DNA of 51,157 bases from Bradyrhizobium elkanii WSM2783 (GTDB taxonomy: Bacteria; Pseudomonadota; Alphaproteobacteria; Rhizobiales; Xanthobacteraceae): assembly GCF_000472865.1 (NCBI RefSeq), contig NZ_AXAP01000062.1, forward strand, positions 1 to 51,157. The letters are read 5' to 3'. Below the pieces are notes generated by a model that did not search any database, was not told where the DNA came from, and saw only the letters and a list, made by a program, of their open reading frames with translations. The first letter of the stretch is position 1, and the number at the start of each line of letters is the position of its first letter. Below are positions 1 through 8,635 of the stretch, piece after piece. The translations under genes and the position numbers were made by a program.

Positions 1-300
1 GGTCACCCTTGGCAAGCCGCCGCAGGCAAACATCCTTGCCCGCAACCATGCGTTCGACGAGCGCCGCCCCCCTTTATCGAGACGACGATCCCCGAACCGG
101 CCCAACGTCCAGTCAATCCGTGGCGACATCGCGGCACCTCCGTCAAATCGAAGTGCCACAATAGAAATCACACAGATTCCCGATTCTGGAATCCCTCACA
201 CCCGCCCCGAGTCAATCCGCCGCACCGCACCACATCTGTGCATGCCCTAGCGCCTTCGCGGGGACGACGTCGGTGCGAGGCGTGAGAGCACCCTACGCGA
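1..300. other. Leading intergenic stretch, no gene seen
   Basis: I find no convincing coding region, RNA or repeat here. The stretch lies downstream of the minus-strand molybdopterin gene that ends at 301 and may contain its terminator, but I see no clear stem followed by a T-run. Confidence 0.4.
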
Positions 301-2259
301 CTACGCCGGGCGGAAACCCGCCCGCGTCAGCGCCGCGCGGCTTTCGTCCGAGGCGAGCGCCTCCAGAAAAGCCTGCACCGCCGGGCGATGCTTGCGCGCT
401 GTCACCAGCGCGAAGTCGTAATGCTCCTCCGCCAGCGGAATGAACCCGAGTCCGGACGCGCGCGCGACCGGTGCGATGGTCATGCCCCAATCGGCGCGAT
501 GCTGGGCGACAGCGGCGGCGACCGCATTGTGCGAGCGCGGCTGGTTCCAGTAGCCGTCGGGCCTGATACCGCCAAGCAGGCGATCGATCAGGATGCGCGT
601 GCCGGCGCCCTGGTTGCGGTTGACCATGATGCAGGCGGAATCGGAGAGCGCGGCGCGCACCGCATCCTGCGCCGACAGGCCTTCGAAACGCTCATCGCCC
701 TTGCGGAACACGATGCCCTGCATCCGCCGCCAGCCCGGCACGAGCTCAAGCCCTTCGGCGAGATAGGGCGTGTTGTAGGTCTCGCTCTTCTCATCGAACA
801 GATGGATCGGCGCGAAATCGCATTCGCCGCGCTTGGCCGCCGCCAGCCCGCCGAGGCTGCCGACCGCGATCGAGCGCACCGACAGCCCGGCGCGCGCCAG
901 CGGCGCGGTGACGAGATCGAGCCCGGTGCAATGGCTGCCGACAATGACCAGGTCAGGCACGCGCACATGCGGCGTGAACAGCGTCACCTCAGCCTCGGTG
1001 CCGACAGGCATCTGGTCGGCCAGCGCATCGATCTTCAGGAAGCCGTCGGCCTGCGCGAACGAGGTGATCGCGCCGGAGCCCTTGCCGGAGGGATAGGCGA
1101 TCAGCCCTTCCGTACCTTCGACCAGCGACACCATGACGAACTCGGTGCGGCCGAGTTCGGAGGCGATCCGCACCGGCACTTTTGCCATCACCTTCGCATC
1201 CGATCGCGGCGGCAGGCCCGCCATCCGCCGCAGCACCGGCACGATCATGTCGTGGAAGGTGAACATCGCCGAGGTCGGAAAGCCCGGCAGGATCACCACC
1301 GGCTTGCCGTCGCACACCGCAAGGCACAGCGGCTTGCCCGGCTTCAGCGCCACGCCATGCGCAATGATGCCGGGCTTGCCGAGCCGCGCGATGATGCGAT
1401 GGGAGACATCGCCCGCGCCTTTCGAGGTGCCGCCCGAGAGCACCAGCATGTCGCTCTCGGCAAGCGCCTTGCGCATCGCGGCTTCAAGCTGCGCCTCGTC
1501 GTCGGCGATGGCGCCGACGAAAACGGCATCGCCGCCATTCTCGGAGATCGCCGCGGTGACGATGGCGCCATTGGTGTCGTAGATCGCGGCCGGGCGCAGC
1601 GGCTGGCCCGGCTGCACCAACTCGTCACCAGTCGACAGGATGGCAACGCGCGGCCGCCGCGCCACATCGACCTTAGCGATGCCGCAGGCCGCGAGCATGC
1701 CGATCTCGCGCGAGCCGATGATGGTGCCGGCGCGCAGCAGCGTTTCACCGCGCGCGATGTCGGAGCCCGCGTAGGACACGAATTGTCCGGGAGACGCGGC
1801 GCGGCGGATCTCGATCGCGCGCTGACCCGCGGGCTGCGTGTGCTCGACCATCACGATCGCGTCCGCCCCGCGCGGAACGGGTCCGCCCGTCGCGATCGAG
1901 GTCGCGGTATCAGACAGCACCGGCCGCGCCGGCGCTGTGCCGCAGACGATGATCTCGTCGTTCAGCACCAGCCGCACCGGTGTAGACTCGCTGGCCCGCG
2001 CAAGATCGGCGGAGCGCACCGCAAAGCCGTCGACATTGGAGCGGTCGAACGGCGGCACGTCGATCGGCGCGACGACGTCGTCCGCCAGCGCGCAGCCGAG
2101 CGCCTGCGCGAGCGGTCGTGTTTCGCTGGCGACCGGCCGCGGAAACAGCGCCGCTTCGAACCGCGCCAGCGCCTCCTCGCGCGACAGGATGGTCAGGAAC
2201 TGGTCCTGCTCGACACTGTCGCGACCCTTCGCAGAGCTATTGGTCATGTCGGAACTCAT
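301..2259 (-). CDS. moeA: MoeA-type molybdopterin molybdotransferase fused to a periplasmic-binding-like domain
   Basis: About 652 residues. The N-terminal ~400 residues are a MoeA (molybdenum insertase) protein, the family that inserts molybdate into adenylylated molybdopterin: the DRSNVDGFAVR segment, the LSGGTSKGAGD molybdopterin-binding loop and the LPGFPTSAMF segment are all visible. The C-terminal ~230 residues, beginning near LVIVGSHCTGLDL, resemble the PBP-like domain (COG1910 type) found in LysR-like molybdate sensors and in some fused MoeA proteins. It may sense or bind a substrate anion; that is inference. The chosen start (MSSDM, 2259) overlaps the upstream gene's stop as ATGA, which argues for translational coupling. 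An open frame continues upstream to 2529 but only as a shadow of the upstream gene. A Met four codons further in (2247) is an alternative start. Confidence 0.85.
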   Translation of the reverse strand: MSSDMTNSSAKGRDSVEQDQFLTILSREEALARFEAALFPRPVASETRPLAQALGCALADDVVAPIDVPPFDRSNVDGFAVRSADLARASESTPVRLVLNDEIIVCGTAPARPVLSDTATSIATGGPVPRGADAIVMVEHTQPAGQRAIEIRRAASPGQFVSYAGSDIARGETLLRAGTIIGSREIGMLAACGIAKVDVARRPRVAILSTGDELVQPGQPLRPAAIYDTNGAIVTAAISENGGDAVFVGAIADDEAQLEAAMRKALAESDMLVLSGGTSKGAGDVSHRIIARLGKPGIIAHGVALKPGKPLCLAVCDGKPVVILPGFPTSAMFTFHDMIVPVLRRMAGLPPRSDAKVMAKVPVRIASELGRTEFVMVSLVEGTEGLIAYPSGKGSGAITSFAQADGFLKIDALADQMPVGTEAEVTLFTPHVRVPDLVIVGSHCTGLDLVTAPLARAGLSVRSIAVGSLGGLAAAKRGECDFAPIHLFDEKSETYNTPYLAEGLELVPGWRRMQGIVFRKGDERFEGLSAQDAVRAALSDSACIMVNRNQGAGTRILIDRLLGGIRPDGYWNQPRSHNAVAAAVAQHRADWGMTIAPVARASGLGFIPLAEEHYDFALVTARKHRPAVQAFLEALASDESRAALTRAGFRPA

Positions 2260-3368
2260 TCCCGCAACATATAGGCATCGATCGGCATGCCCGCAGCAAA
2301 TCCTTCGGAACCGCCGGGCACCACCAGAAACGCCTCCGCCCGCGCGATCGCATCGAGCGAGAGCTCGCCGACCGCAAGCGGCATCCAGGCATCGCGCTGC
2401 CGCTCCAAGAGCACGAACTCGGCGATGCCGACGAGCGACGCGATCTTGCGCGACAGCGGCAGCGACAACGTCCTGCGCGGTCGTCGTCTGGACAGTCGAT
2501 CGAGCACCGGCAGCGCCAGCGCCCACCACGCCGCAAACGCCTGGTCCGGCGCGCCGGGCAGTGCGACGACCGGCGTTGTGCCGATGCGGCCGACGGCGGC
2601 AGTGCGGCCAGGCTGGAGGGCAATGCCATGAGCGATGACTTCGCCACGCGCAGCGAGCGCGCTCACCGCCGCATCGGTGCGGCCGACGCCACTGCCGCCG
2701 ATGGTGACCAGGAGATCGCAGGCCGCATCTTCAAACGCGGCGACGATCGATCCGACATCGCGCGCCGCAGCCTCGCGGCTGACGACCTCGGCGCCGGTGG
2801 AACGTGCGCTCTCCGCAACCAGCCTGGCGGTCGCGGTGGCACCGGGAATATTGACGATGTGCAATCGCGGCCGTCGTACCTTGAGATGCTCGATCCCGGC
2901 TGTGCGCGCGATCAGCAGATCACGCGGGAGCACGCGCCGGCCCGCCTCGGCAACGAGAGCCCCTTCCGCAATGTCCTCGCCCTTGCGCCTGACGCCCTGC
3001 CCCGGGGTCGCCTCGGCAACCACCTGCGCGATCGGGCCGGCCGCCTCGACAAGGTCGGCATCGAGCACGCAATCACTGGCCTCGGGCATGGCATCACCGG
3101 CTTCGACCCAGATGGGCGGCGCAGCCAGTGGCAACGGGGAATATGAGGAGGCACCGACCAGCTCGTTGGCGCGCAGCGCCCAACCATCGGTGGCGGCAAC
3201 ATCATGCGGCGGATGCGCCGGCAACGGGGGCATCTCGGCCGCAATGCAGCGCAGCGCGTCCGCAAGCGGCAATTCGATCGGCTGCACCGGCTCGAGCGCG
3301 CGCAACAGGGCGCTGAGCGCGGTTTGCAGCGGCGTAAGCGAAGCCGGCAGTCGCTGGGTCGTAACCAT
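2256..3368 (-). CDS. MoeA-like molybdopterin-binding protein
   Basis: About 370 residues with the MoeA fold signature in shortened or degenerate form: the DVAATDGWALRA segment near residue 60 corresponds to the conserved DGxA region, and IGGSGVGRTDA near residue 225 is the molybdopterin-binding loop. Its C-terminal domain ends LVVPGGSEGFAAG. It is the first gene of a two-gene minus-strand operon with the fused MoeA downstream (4-bp ATGA overlap). Tandem MoeA paralogues of this kind usually serve a specific molybdoenzyme, but no such enzyme is in the window. The start at 3368 (MVTTQ) is preferred because the upstream extension to 3467 is not MoeA-like. Whether it is catalytic or a scaffold cannot be told from sequence. 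Confidence 0.75.
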   Translation of the reverse strand: MVTTQRLPASLTPLQTALSALLRALEPVQPIELPLADALRCIAAEMPPLPAHPPHDVAATDGWALRANELVGASSYSPLPLAAPPIWVEAGDAMPEASDCVLDADLVEAAGPIAQVVAEATPGQGVRRKGEDIAEGALVAEAGRRVLPRDLLIARTAGIEHLKVRRPRLHIVNIPGATATARLVAESARSTGAEVVSREAAARDVGSIVAAFEDAACDLLVTIGGSGVGRTDAAVSALAARGEVIAHGIALQPGRTAAVGRIGTTPVVALPGAPDQAFAAWWALALPVLDRLSRRRPRRTLSLPLSRKIASLVGIAEFVLLERQRDAWMPLAVGELSLDAIARAEAFLVVPGGSEGFAAGMPIDAYMLRE

Positions 3369-3545
3369 GGCCGGCCTGTCTACTGTATCAGGCGCGAAAT
3401 AAACAGGTGCCGCCGAATGTTCCTGCTCCGAAAGGACGCGTTGACGCCGACCCCGAACCGGTTGCAAAAGAAACCAATTCAGCCGGGCCTACGTCCCGGA
3501 ACAAGCAATAACGGCCTACGTGCCGGTCCAGGGAGAGAGACAAGA

Positions 3546-4757
3546 ATGTTCGGTAAACTATTTTCCGTGCTCGCCGCGCTGGCCGGCGCCATGTTGGCTT
3601 CAACGGCGGCACTGGCGCAAATCTCCGACGACGTCGTCAAGATCGGCGTGCTCACCGACATGAACGGGCCGGCGTCGACGCCGACGGGACAGGGCTCAGT
3701 CACCGCGGCGCAGATGGCGATCGACGATTTCGGCGGCAAGGTGCTGGGCAAGCCTGTTACGGTGATCGTCGGCGACCATCAACTCAAGGCCGATATCGGC
3801 GCCAGCATCGCGCGGCGCTGGTATGACGTCGATCAGGTGGATTTGATCGTCGACGTGCCGGTCTCCGCAGTCGGGCTCGCCGTGCAGAACGTTGCCAATG
3901 AGCGGAAGCGGCTGTTCATCACGCACTCGACGGGAGCGACCGATTTTCACGGCAAATTCTGTTCGCCCTATGCCATGCAGTGGGTGTTCGACACCCGCGC
4001 GCTCGCAGTCGGCACCGCGCAGGAGGTGGTGAAGCGCGGCGGCGACAGCTGGTTCTTCATCACCGACGACTATGCGTTCGGGCACTCGCTCGAAAAGGAT
4101 GCTGCGAGCGTCGTCACCAAGACCGGCGGCAAGGTGCTGGGCTCGGTGCGCCCGCCGTTTGCGACGCCCGATCTGTCGTCCTTCGTGCTGCAGGCGCAGG
4201 CCTCGAAAGCCAAGATCATCGGGATTGCCGGCGGGCCGCCCAACAACATGAACGAGATCAAGACCGCTGGCGAGTTCGGCGTGTTCAAGGGCGGCCAGCA
4301 GATGGCGGCGCTGCTGGCGCTGATCACCGACATCCATTCGTTGGGGCTGCCGACCGCGCAAGGCCTGTTGCTGACGACGTCGTTCTACTGGGACATGGAT
4401 GACAAGACCCGCGAATGGTCAAAGCGCTATTTCGCCAAGCTGGGCCGGATGCCGACGATGTGGCAGGCCGGCGTCTATTCCTCCGTGATCCATTACCTGA
4501 ACGCGATCAAGGAGACCGGCACCGACGATCCCCTGAAGGTCGCGGCCAAGATGCGCGAAAAGCCGATCGAGGATTTCTTCGCCCGCAATGGCAAGCTGCG
4601 CGAGGACAACCTGATGGTCCACGACCTCTGGCTCGTGCAGGTGAAGTCGCCGGAGGAATCGAAATATCCGTGGGACTACTACAAGATCCTCACCAAGATT
4701 TCCGGCGAAGACGCGTTTGGTCCACCGGACCCCGCGTGTGGATTGGTGAAGAAATGA
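3546..4757 (+). CDS. ABC transporter substrate-binding protein, branched-chain amino acid/urea type
   Basis: 403 residues, starting with a Sec signal peptide (MFGKLF, hydrophobic stretch, cleavage near ALAQ). The mature start DDVVKIGVLTDMNGPAS is the characteristic opening of the LivJ/UrtA periplasmic-binding family (Peripla_BP_6). It would capture a small ligand in the periplasm and deliver it to an ABC permease. No permease or ATPase gene is adjacent, so it is an orphan and the substrate cannot be named. The ATG at 3546 is chosen because the signal peptide begins there; the open frame runs further upstream without similarity. It converges on the TAXI gene across a palindromic repeat. Confidence 0.85.
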   Translation: MFGKLFSVLAALAGAMLASTAALAQISDDVVKIGVLTDMNGPASTPTGQGSVTAAQMAIDDFGGKVLGKPVTVIVGDHQLKADIGASIARRWYDVDQVDLIVDVPVSAVGLAVQNVANERKRLFITHSTGATDFHGKFCSPYAMQWVFDTRALAVGTAQEVVKRGGDSWFFITDDYAFGHSLEKDAASVVTKTGGKVLGSVRPPFATPDLSSFVLQAQASKAKIIGIAGGPPNNMNEIKTAGEFGVFKGGQQMAALLALITDIHSLGLPTAQGLLLTTSFYWDMDDKTREWSKRYFAKLGRMPTMWQAGVYSSVIHYLNAIKETGTDDPLKVAAKMREKPIEDFFARNGKLREDNLMVHDLWLVQVKSPEESKYPWDYYKILTKISGEDAFGPPDPACGLVKK

Positions 4758-4765
4758 ACTCCACC

Positions 4766-4897
4766 GTCGTCCCCGCGAACGCGGGGACCCATAACCACAG
4801 GCAGCTGTCATGTCGCAAACAAGCGGTTGCAGCGGAGCACACCACTAACGCCGGTGGTTATGGGTCCCGGGTCAGCGCTTCGCTTGCCCGGGACGAC
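4766..4897. repeat. 132-bp palindromic intergenic repeat (REP/BIME-like)
   Basis: The element opens GTCGTCCC and closes GGGACGAC, a terminal inverted repeat. The left arm has a perfect 7-bp stem (CCCCGCG, loop AA, CGCGGGG) at 4771-4786. CCCATAACCAC (4788-4798) is repeated inverted as GTGGTTATGGG (4855-4865). The right arm carries two CCCGGG blocks around AGCG..CGCT. It lies exactly between two convergent genes, where it could fold in RNA from either strand and act as a bidirectional terminator. From memory, similar elements are dispersed in Bradyrhizobium genomes. Confidence 0.75.
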
Positions 4898-4900
4898 AGG

Positions 4901-5863
4901 CTACTTCGCGACTCCGATTTCGCGCAAAAACCTGAGCACACCCGGATGAATCAGCTCGACATTCGGCGCCGCCGCCACCGTGTTCGCCGCAGTCGTCTCG
5001 CAGGCCTGTGCCAGCTTCCTGCAGAACTCGCCTTCGATCCCGTGCAGCGTCTTCGCCAGCCGATAGGCGACCTCGTCGGGCAAGGTTTCGCGCACGAGGA
5101 TGAAGCTCCACGAGCCGACGGAGGCGATCGCTTCCGTCTGCTTCGGGTAACTGTTCGGTGGGATCGTCAGCGGCTTCAGGAAAGTGTGCTTGGCGCGGAT
5201 GCGCGCGATCTCTTCCGCGCTCGGCGCGATGAAGCGCGCGCCGGTGGGACTTTCCGCCATCGCGGCAAAGCCCGGCCAGCCGACACCAGCGCCCCAGAGC
5301 GCCGCGGCGCGGCCATCCTGCACCATGGCTGGCCCGTCGCCGGCGCGATCGAGATAGATCGACTTGAAGTCCTCGTCCTGCTTCAGCCCAATGCCGTCGA
5401 GGATGTAGCGCGACAGGATCGGCAGACCCGAGCCCTTGGCGCCGAAGGCGACCGGCTGACCAACGAGGTCACGGATCGTCCGGTATGGGCTGTCGGCCCG
5501 CACCACGAACATGCCGGGGCTCGAATACATCGCGGTCAGGATCTTGAGCTTGGTCGCGGGACGGCCGATGCCCATGAAGGCTTCATAGGCGGGCTCTCCG
5601 GCCACGGTCGCGATATCGAGCTGGCCGGCTTCGAGCAGCGGGATGTTCTCGTTCGAGCCCTTGGTATTGCGCGGCTCGATCGAGAGGCTCGGATCTGCCG
5701 CATTTATGGCGTCGGCAAAGGCATTGCCATAGAGCGGGAAACCGCCGCCCGGCGTCGCCGTCCCCAGGGTGATCGTGGTCTTGGAAATGGCCTTGCCTCC
5801 CTCCTGTGCGGCCGCGCCGCCGGTGAGCAGAATAGCGGCGCAAACCATCAACGCGATTTTCAT
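4901..5863 (-). CDS. TAXI-family TRAP transporter solute-binding protein
   Basis: 320 residues with a signal peptide (MKIALMVCAAILL, cleavage near GGAAAQ) followed by TITLGTATPGGGFPLYG, the typical opening of TAXI (TRAP-associated extracytoplasmic immunogenic) proteins. Internal segments GSNENIPLLEAGQLDIATV and VGQPVAFGAKGSG fit the same family. It would bind an organic anion in the periplasm. No TRAP permease (DctQ/DctM or fused 12TM) is nearby, so the partner is elsewhere. The start at 5863 is favoured over 5881 because GGGAGG lies about 7 bases upstream of it. It is divergent from the Bug-family gene at 5989. Confidence 0.85.
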   Translation of the reverse strand: MKIALMVCAAILLTGGAAAQEGGKAISKTTITLGTATPGGGFPLYGNAFADAINAADPSLSIEPRNTKGSNENIPLLEAGQLDIATVAGEPAYEAFMGIGRPATKLKILTAMYSSPGMFVVRADSPYRTIRDLVGQPVAFGAKGSGLPILSRYILDGIGLKQDEDFKSIYLDRAGDGPAMVQDGRAAALWGAGVGWPGFAAMAESPTGARFIAPSAEEIARIRAKHTFLKPLTIPPNSYPKQTEAIASVGSWSFILVRETLPDEVAYRLAKTLHGIEGEFCRKLAQACETTAANTVAAAPNVELIHPGVLRFLREIGVAK

Positions 5864-5988
5864 TTGGCGGCCTCCCAACATCTTCGGCGCGAGATTGATC
5901 GATCTTTGTGCTGCAGAGGTTGTAGGCAAGCTTGGAATTTTATGAAAGCATGGCCGCAACGGTAACAAGAAAATGACGAGGAAACATA

Positions 5989-6957
5989 ATGCTTCGCTTT
6001 TTGCGTGCGACGTCCCTTGGTTTGATTTGCCTCTTGAGCCTTGCCGTCCCCTCCTCCGCCGCCGACTATCCAAACCGCCCGGTGCGCTGGCTGATCGGAT
6101 TTGCCGCCGGCGGGCCGGTCGACATCGTCGCCCGCATCATGAGCCAGTGGCTGTCGGATCATCTCGGCCAGCAATTCGTGGTCGAGAACCGCACCGGCTC
6201 GGGCGGCAACATCGCGGCCGCCGCCGCGATCAATTCGCCCGCGGACGGCTATACGCTGCTGTTCGTCGCGCCCAATAACGCGATCAGCACCTCGCTCTAC
6301 AAGAAGCTGCCCTATGATTTCCTGCGCGACACCACCCCGGTCGCCAGTATCATGCAGCTCACCAACATGCTGGTGATCTCCAACGCGATGCCGGTGAAAA
6401 CCGTCCAGGAGTTCATCGATTACTGCAAGGCCAATCCGGGCAAGGTCTCCTATGCTTCGTCGGGCAACGGCACCTCGGTGCACATGTCGGCGGAATTGTT
6501 CAAGGCGATGACCAAATGCGAGATGCAGCACGTGCCCTATCGCGGCTCGGCGATCGCCTTTCCGGACATCATCTCCAACAAGGTGCAGCTGATCTTCGAC
6601 AACCTGCCGTCGGCGCTGGAGCAGGCGCGCGGCGGCAATGTCCGCGCGCTCGGCGTCACCTCGCCAAAGCGCTGGCCGAGCGTGCCCGATGTTCCCGCCA
6701 TCGCTGAAACCGTACCAGGCTTCGAATCGGTCGGGTTTTACGGCATCTCGGCGCCGAAAGGTACGCCGCCGGAGGTCATCGAGATCCTCAACAAGGCGGT
6801 CGGCGAAGCGCTGAAGGATCCCAAGCTCGTCGCCCGCCTGGCCGAGGTCGGCGGCATCCCCAAACCGATGGCGCCGGCCGAATTCGGCAAGCTGGTCGCC
6901 GACGAAACCGAGAAATGGCGGAAAGTCGTGGAATTCGCCGGGGTTTCCGTGGATTAG
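5989..6957 (+). CDS. Bug/TctC-family tripartite tricarboxylate transporter substrate-binding protein
   Basis: 322 residues: signal peptide (MLRFLRATSLGLICLL, cleavage near SSAAD) then YPNRPVRWLIGFAAGGPVD, the classic Bug-family start. ENRTGSGGNIAAAA and DGYTLLF are further family motifs. These proteins bind carboxylates or related metabolites in the periplasm, in some cases with TctAB permease. No tctA or tctB is present here; orphan Bug genes are very common in Bradyrhizobium and Bordetella-like genomes. GAGGAAAC just upstream of the ATG is a good ribosome binding site. The last protein-coding gene before the tRNA and the accessory region. Confidence 0.88.
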   Translation: MLRFLRATSLGLICLLSLAVPSSAADYPNRPVRWLIGFAAGGPVDIVARIMSQWLSDHLGQQFVVENRTGSGGNIAAAAAINSPADGYTLLFVAPNNAISTSLYKKLPYDFLRDTTPVASIMQLTNMLVISNAMPVKTVQEFIDYCKANPGKVSYASSGNGTSVHMSAELFKAMTKCEMQHVPYRGSAIAFPDIISNKVQLIFDNLPSALEQARGGNVRALGVTSPKRWPSVPDVPAIAETVPGFESVGFYGISAPKGTPPEVIEILNKAVGEALKDPKLVARLAEVGGIPKPMAPAEFGKLVADETEKWRKVVEFAGVSVD

Positions 6958-7042
6958 AGCCGGCGGGATTGCCCGATCGCCCCTCACCCTGTAAACGGAC
7001 CCGGCACCGTTGCCGGCCCACGGATTGTGGCGGCTCGCGGCG

Positions 7043-7118
7043 GGGCCTGTAGCTCAATGGTTAGAGCCGGCCGCTCATAACGGTCTGGTTGCAGGTTCGA
7101 GTCCTGCCGGGCCCACCA
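7043..7118 (+). tRNA. tRNA-Ile(CAU)
   Basis: A 76-nt cloverleaf: acceptor arm GGGCCTG pairs with CGGGCCC (one G-T pair), D-arm region AGCTCAATGGTTAGAGC, anticodon loop CTCATAA with anticodon CAT, T-arm GCAGGTTCGAGTCCTGC, discriminator A and an encoded CCA. The CAT anticodon with this GGGCCTGTAGCTCA body is typical of tRNA-Ile2, whose wobble C is converted to lysidine by TilS to read AUA, rather than a methionine tRNA. The 3' half is the sort of site used by tyrosine integrases; everything downstream looks like accessory DNA. Confidence 0.95.
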
Positions 7119-7173
7119 GTGATTACAGGCGCTTACGACGTGGCGGTTGCCTGAGGATTCGGCACCGCCACAG

Positions 7174-7541
7174 CTACCGCCACAGAAACAATTGCCGTTT
7201 CGTTCGCGTATTGGTCTTAAGACGGCAAGTTTGAACCAAGCAGAGCTGCGTTCCCTGGGATGAGCACACTAGGCGCGCGTCTCCGTTCCACGTCGAAGAT
7301 ATGCATGAGGTTGGCGCCTTTCGCGTCGTTCCGAGGCAGCTGTGTTGGAGGGAGTCCTTGGGCACGGTCCAGTTGTCCCAACTCCCCGCGAACGTCTCAT
7401 CGAATTTGGTCGGAATCGAGCGAAGCAAGGCGGGAGCCGGGCGCAGTTGATAGCAAAGCCGGCATCCTCAGGGTTCGCCAATAGGGACGCGTAATCGTCC
7501 AGGCACTTACGGTAGAAATCGGCTGACGTTTCGGCTGTCAA
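7174..7541 (-). pseudogene. Frameshifted remnant of a hypothetical gene
   Basis: A reading frame starting at a TTG (7541) gives MTAETSADFYRKCLDDYASL and continues to about AINCARLPP. The natural continuation appears in another frame as LRSIPTKFDETFAGSWDNW. I have a weak memory of intact homologues that carry on as a helical hypothetical protein with a conserved His/Trp-rich stretch after INCA, so this copy looks truncated as well as frameshifted. The TTG overlaps the stop of the preceding small frame (TTGA), which hints at former translational coupling. Confidence 0.35.
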
Positions 7542-7783
7542 ACAAATATCGACTCGGGCTTACTGGTTGAACACTCACGGTCCATAGCATAGGCGTCGGC
7601 CTTGGCGAAATTCGCTTCATCTTCGCTCAGGTCTTTCCCCACCCACCTCCGCCGCCGCTTGCAACTCTGGCTTCTTGGCGTCGACCGTCTACCATGGGAG
7701 CCTTGCCAGCTCGCAGGCGCGTGCAACCGAGCTGACGCCGTTTTCACGGCATGAACTGTTTGCATCCGCGAATCGCGCGCCAA
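7538..7783 (-). pseudogene. Short ORF or remnant upstream of the 7541 fragment
   Basis: Up to 81 codons. Only the C-terminal half (WVGKDLSEDEANFAKADAYA onward) looks protein-like, with an acidic, helical composition; the N-terminal half looks like random high-GC translation. Its stop overlaps the TTG start of the next fragment. I do not recognise the family. It may be the tail of a decayed gene. Confidence 0.25.
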
Positions 7784-7804
7784 GTTCGGCCGGGCGTCAA
7801 CAAC

Positions 7805-8617
7805 TCACAGCTCGTGAAGAGTGTCTAGGTATTTCCGCTCATTGAAGGTGCGTTCCGACCGATAGTAGTTGTGATAGGCCTTATCATCGTCGGCAGCGAA
7901 GAACGTGTAGAGGCCATGCTCTTGCGTGTCTTTGAAGAAAATCCCGAGGCAAGTTTCGGCGATGTCTTCAACCCGGAACACGACCAGGTTGTCGTTCTCG
8001 TAAAGCACGCTCCCGCTCGGACTCTGCCAATCACTTATCGCTGAGCGCCTGGCGTAGTATTCGTTCACAGCGGCGATCAAGCGGCGCTCGAAATATGTGT
8101 CTTTGATTTTCTGAATGTACCCATGCAGGTGCTCGCGCTCTTTCTCGCTGACGATTGAATGCAGCTCACGCCACTCCGCGTCGTCGAGGCGCTTGATTGA
8201 ATGAAACCGCACCATGTTCAGAAGGTGCGCCTCAAGATCGCTATCATCCCAACTCACCAGGGTATCGGCATAGATGACGTAGGGCCGCGTTCCGATCACA
8301 TCGAAGCTGTCATAAGTCGGGTATTTCTCGGTGAGAATATGGAGGTGAGCCTCGCGCGTTTTCTTGTCGGCCTTCTTCATGCCTTCCTGCTCGGCAAGGG
8401 CCTTGCTGTAGGTTTGGAAATAGCGGTCCGGATCGACACGGACGAGATGGTTTGAAATCTCGCGAATGTACGTCCGCAAGATATTGTCCCGGTCATGGGC
8501 TGATGCGCTCGGGACGATGTACGATTTTTCTTGAGTGTTGGACTGCTTGGCTTTCGGCCGGAATGCCCATCCCGCAAGAGCACCGGCACCGAACAGCCAG
8601 AGGTCACTCCAATCCAT
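7805..8617 (-). CDS. Hypothetical protein with one N-terminal membrane segment
   Basis: 270 residues. The first ~20 (MDWSDLWLFGAGALAGWAF) form one hydrophobic segment followed by a basic stretch, so it is probably anchored in the inner membrane with the rest in the cytoplasm. The remainder is charged and mostly helical, with many Tyr and Asp/Glu residues, and no catalytic motif that I recognise. GGGGGAG lies about 9 bases before the ATG. The composition (Lys/Tyr/Asn richer) differs from the flanking core genes, consistent with horizontal acquisition. Function unknown. Confidence 0.6.
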   Translation of the reverse strand: MDWSDLWLFGAGALAGWAFRPKAKQSNTQEKSYIVPSASAHDRDNILRTYIREISNHLVRVDPDRYFQTYSKALAEQEGMKKADKKTREAHLHILTEKYPTYDSFDVIGTRPYVIYADTLVSWDDSDLEAHLLNMVRFHSIKRLDDAEWRELHSIVSEKEREHLHGYIQKIKDTYFERRLIAAVNEYYARRSAISDWQSPSGSVLYENDNLVVFRVEDIAETCLGIFFKDTQEHGLYTFFAADDDKAYHNYYRSERTFNERKYLDTLHEL

Positions 8618-8635
8618 TGCCTGAACTCCCCCAGG

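Noticed and set aside
388..2274. Long plus-strand open frame (628 codons) over the MoeA gene
   Set aside because: Arg/His-rich translation antisense to a well-supported MoeA; typical shadow frame in high-GC DNA.
7095..7118. Search for a second copy of the tRNA 3' end as attR
   Set aside because: No repeat of the T-arm/acceptor sequence was noticed by eye elsewhere in the window, so no attachment site is annotated.
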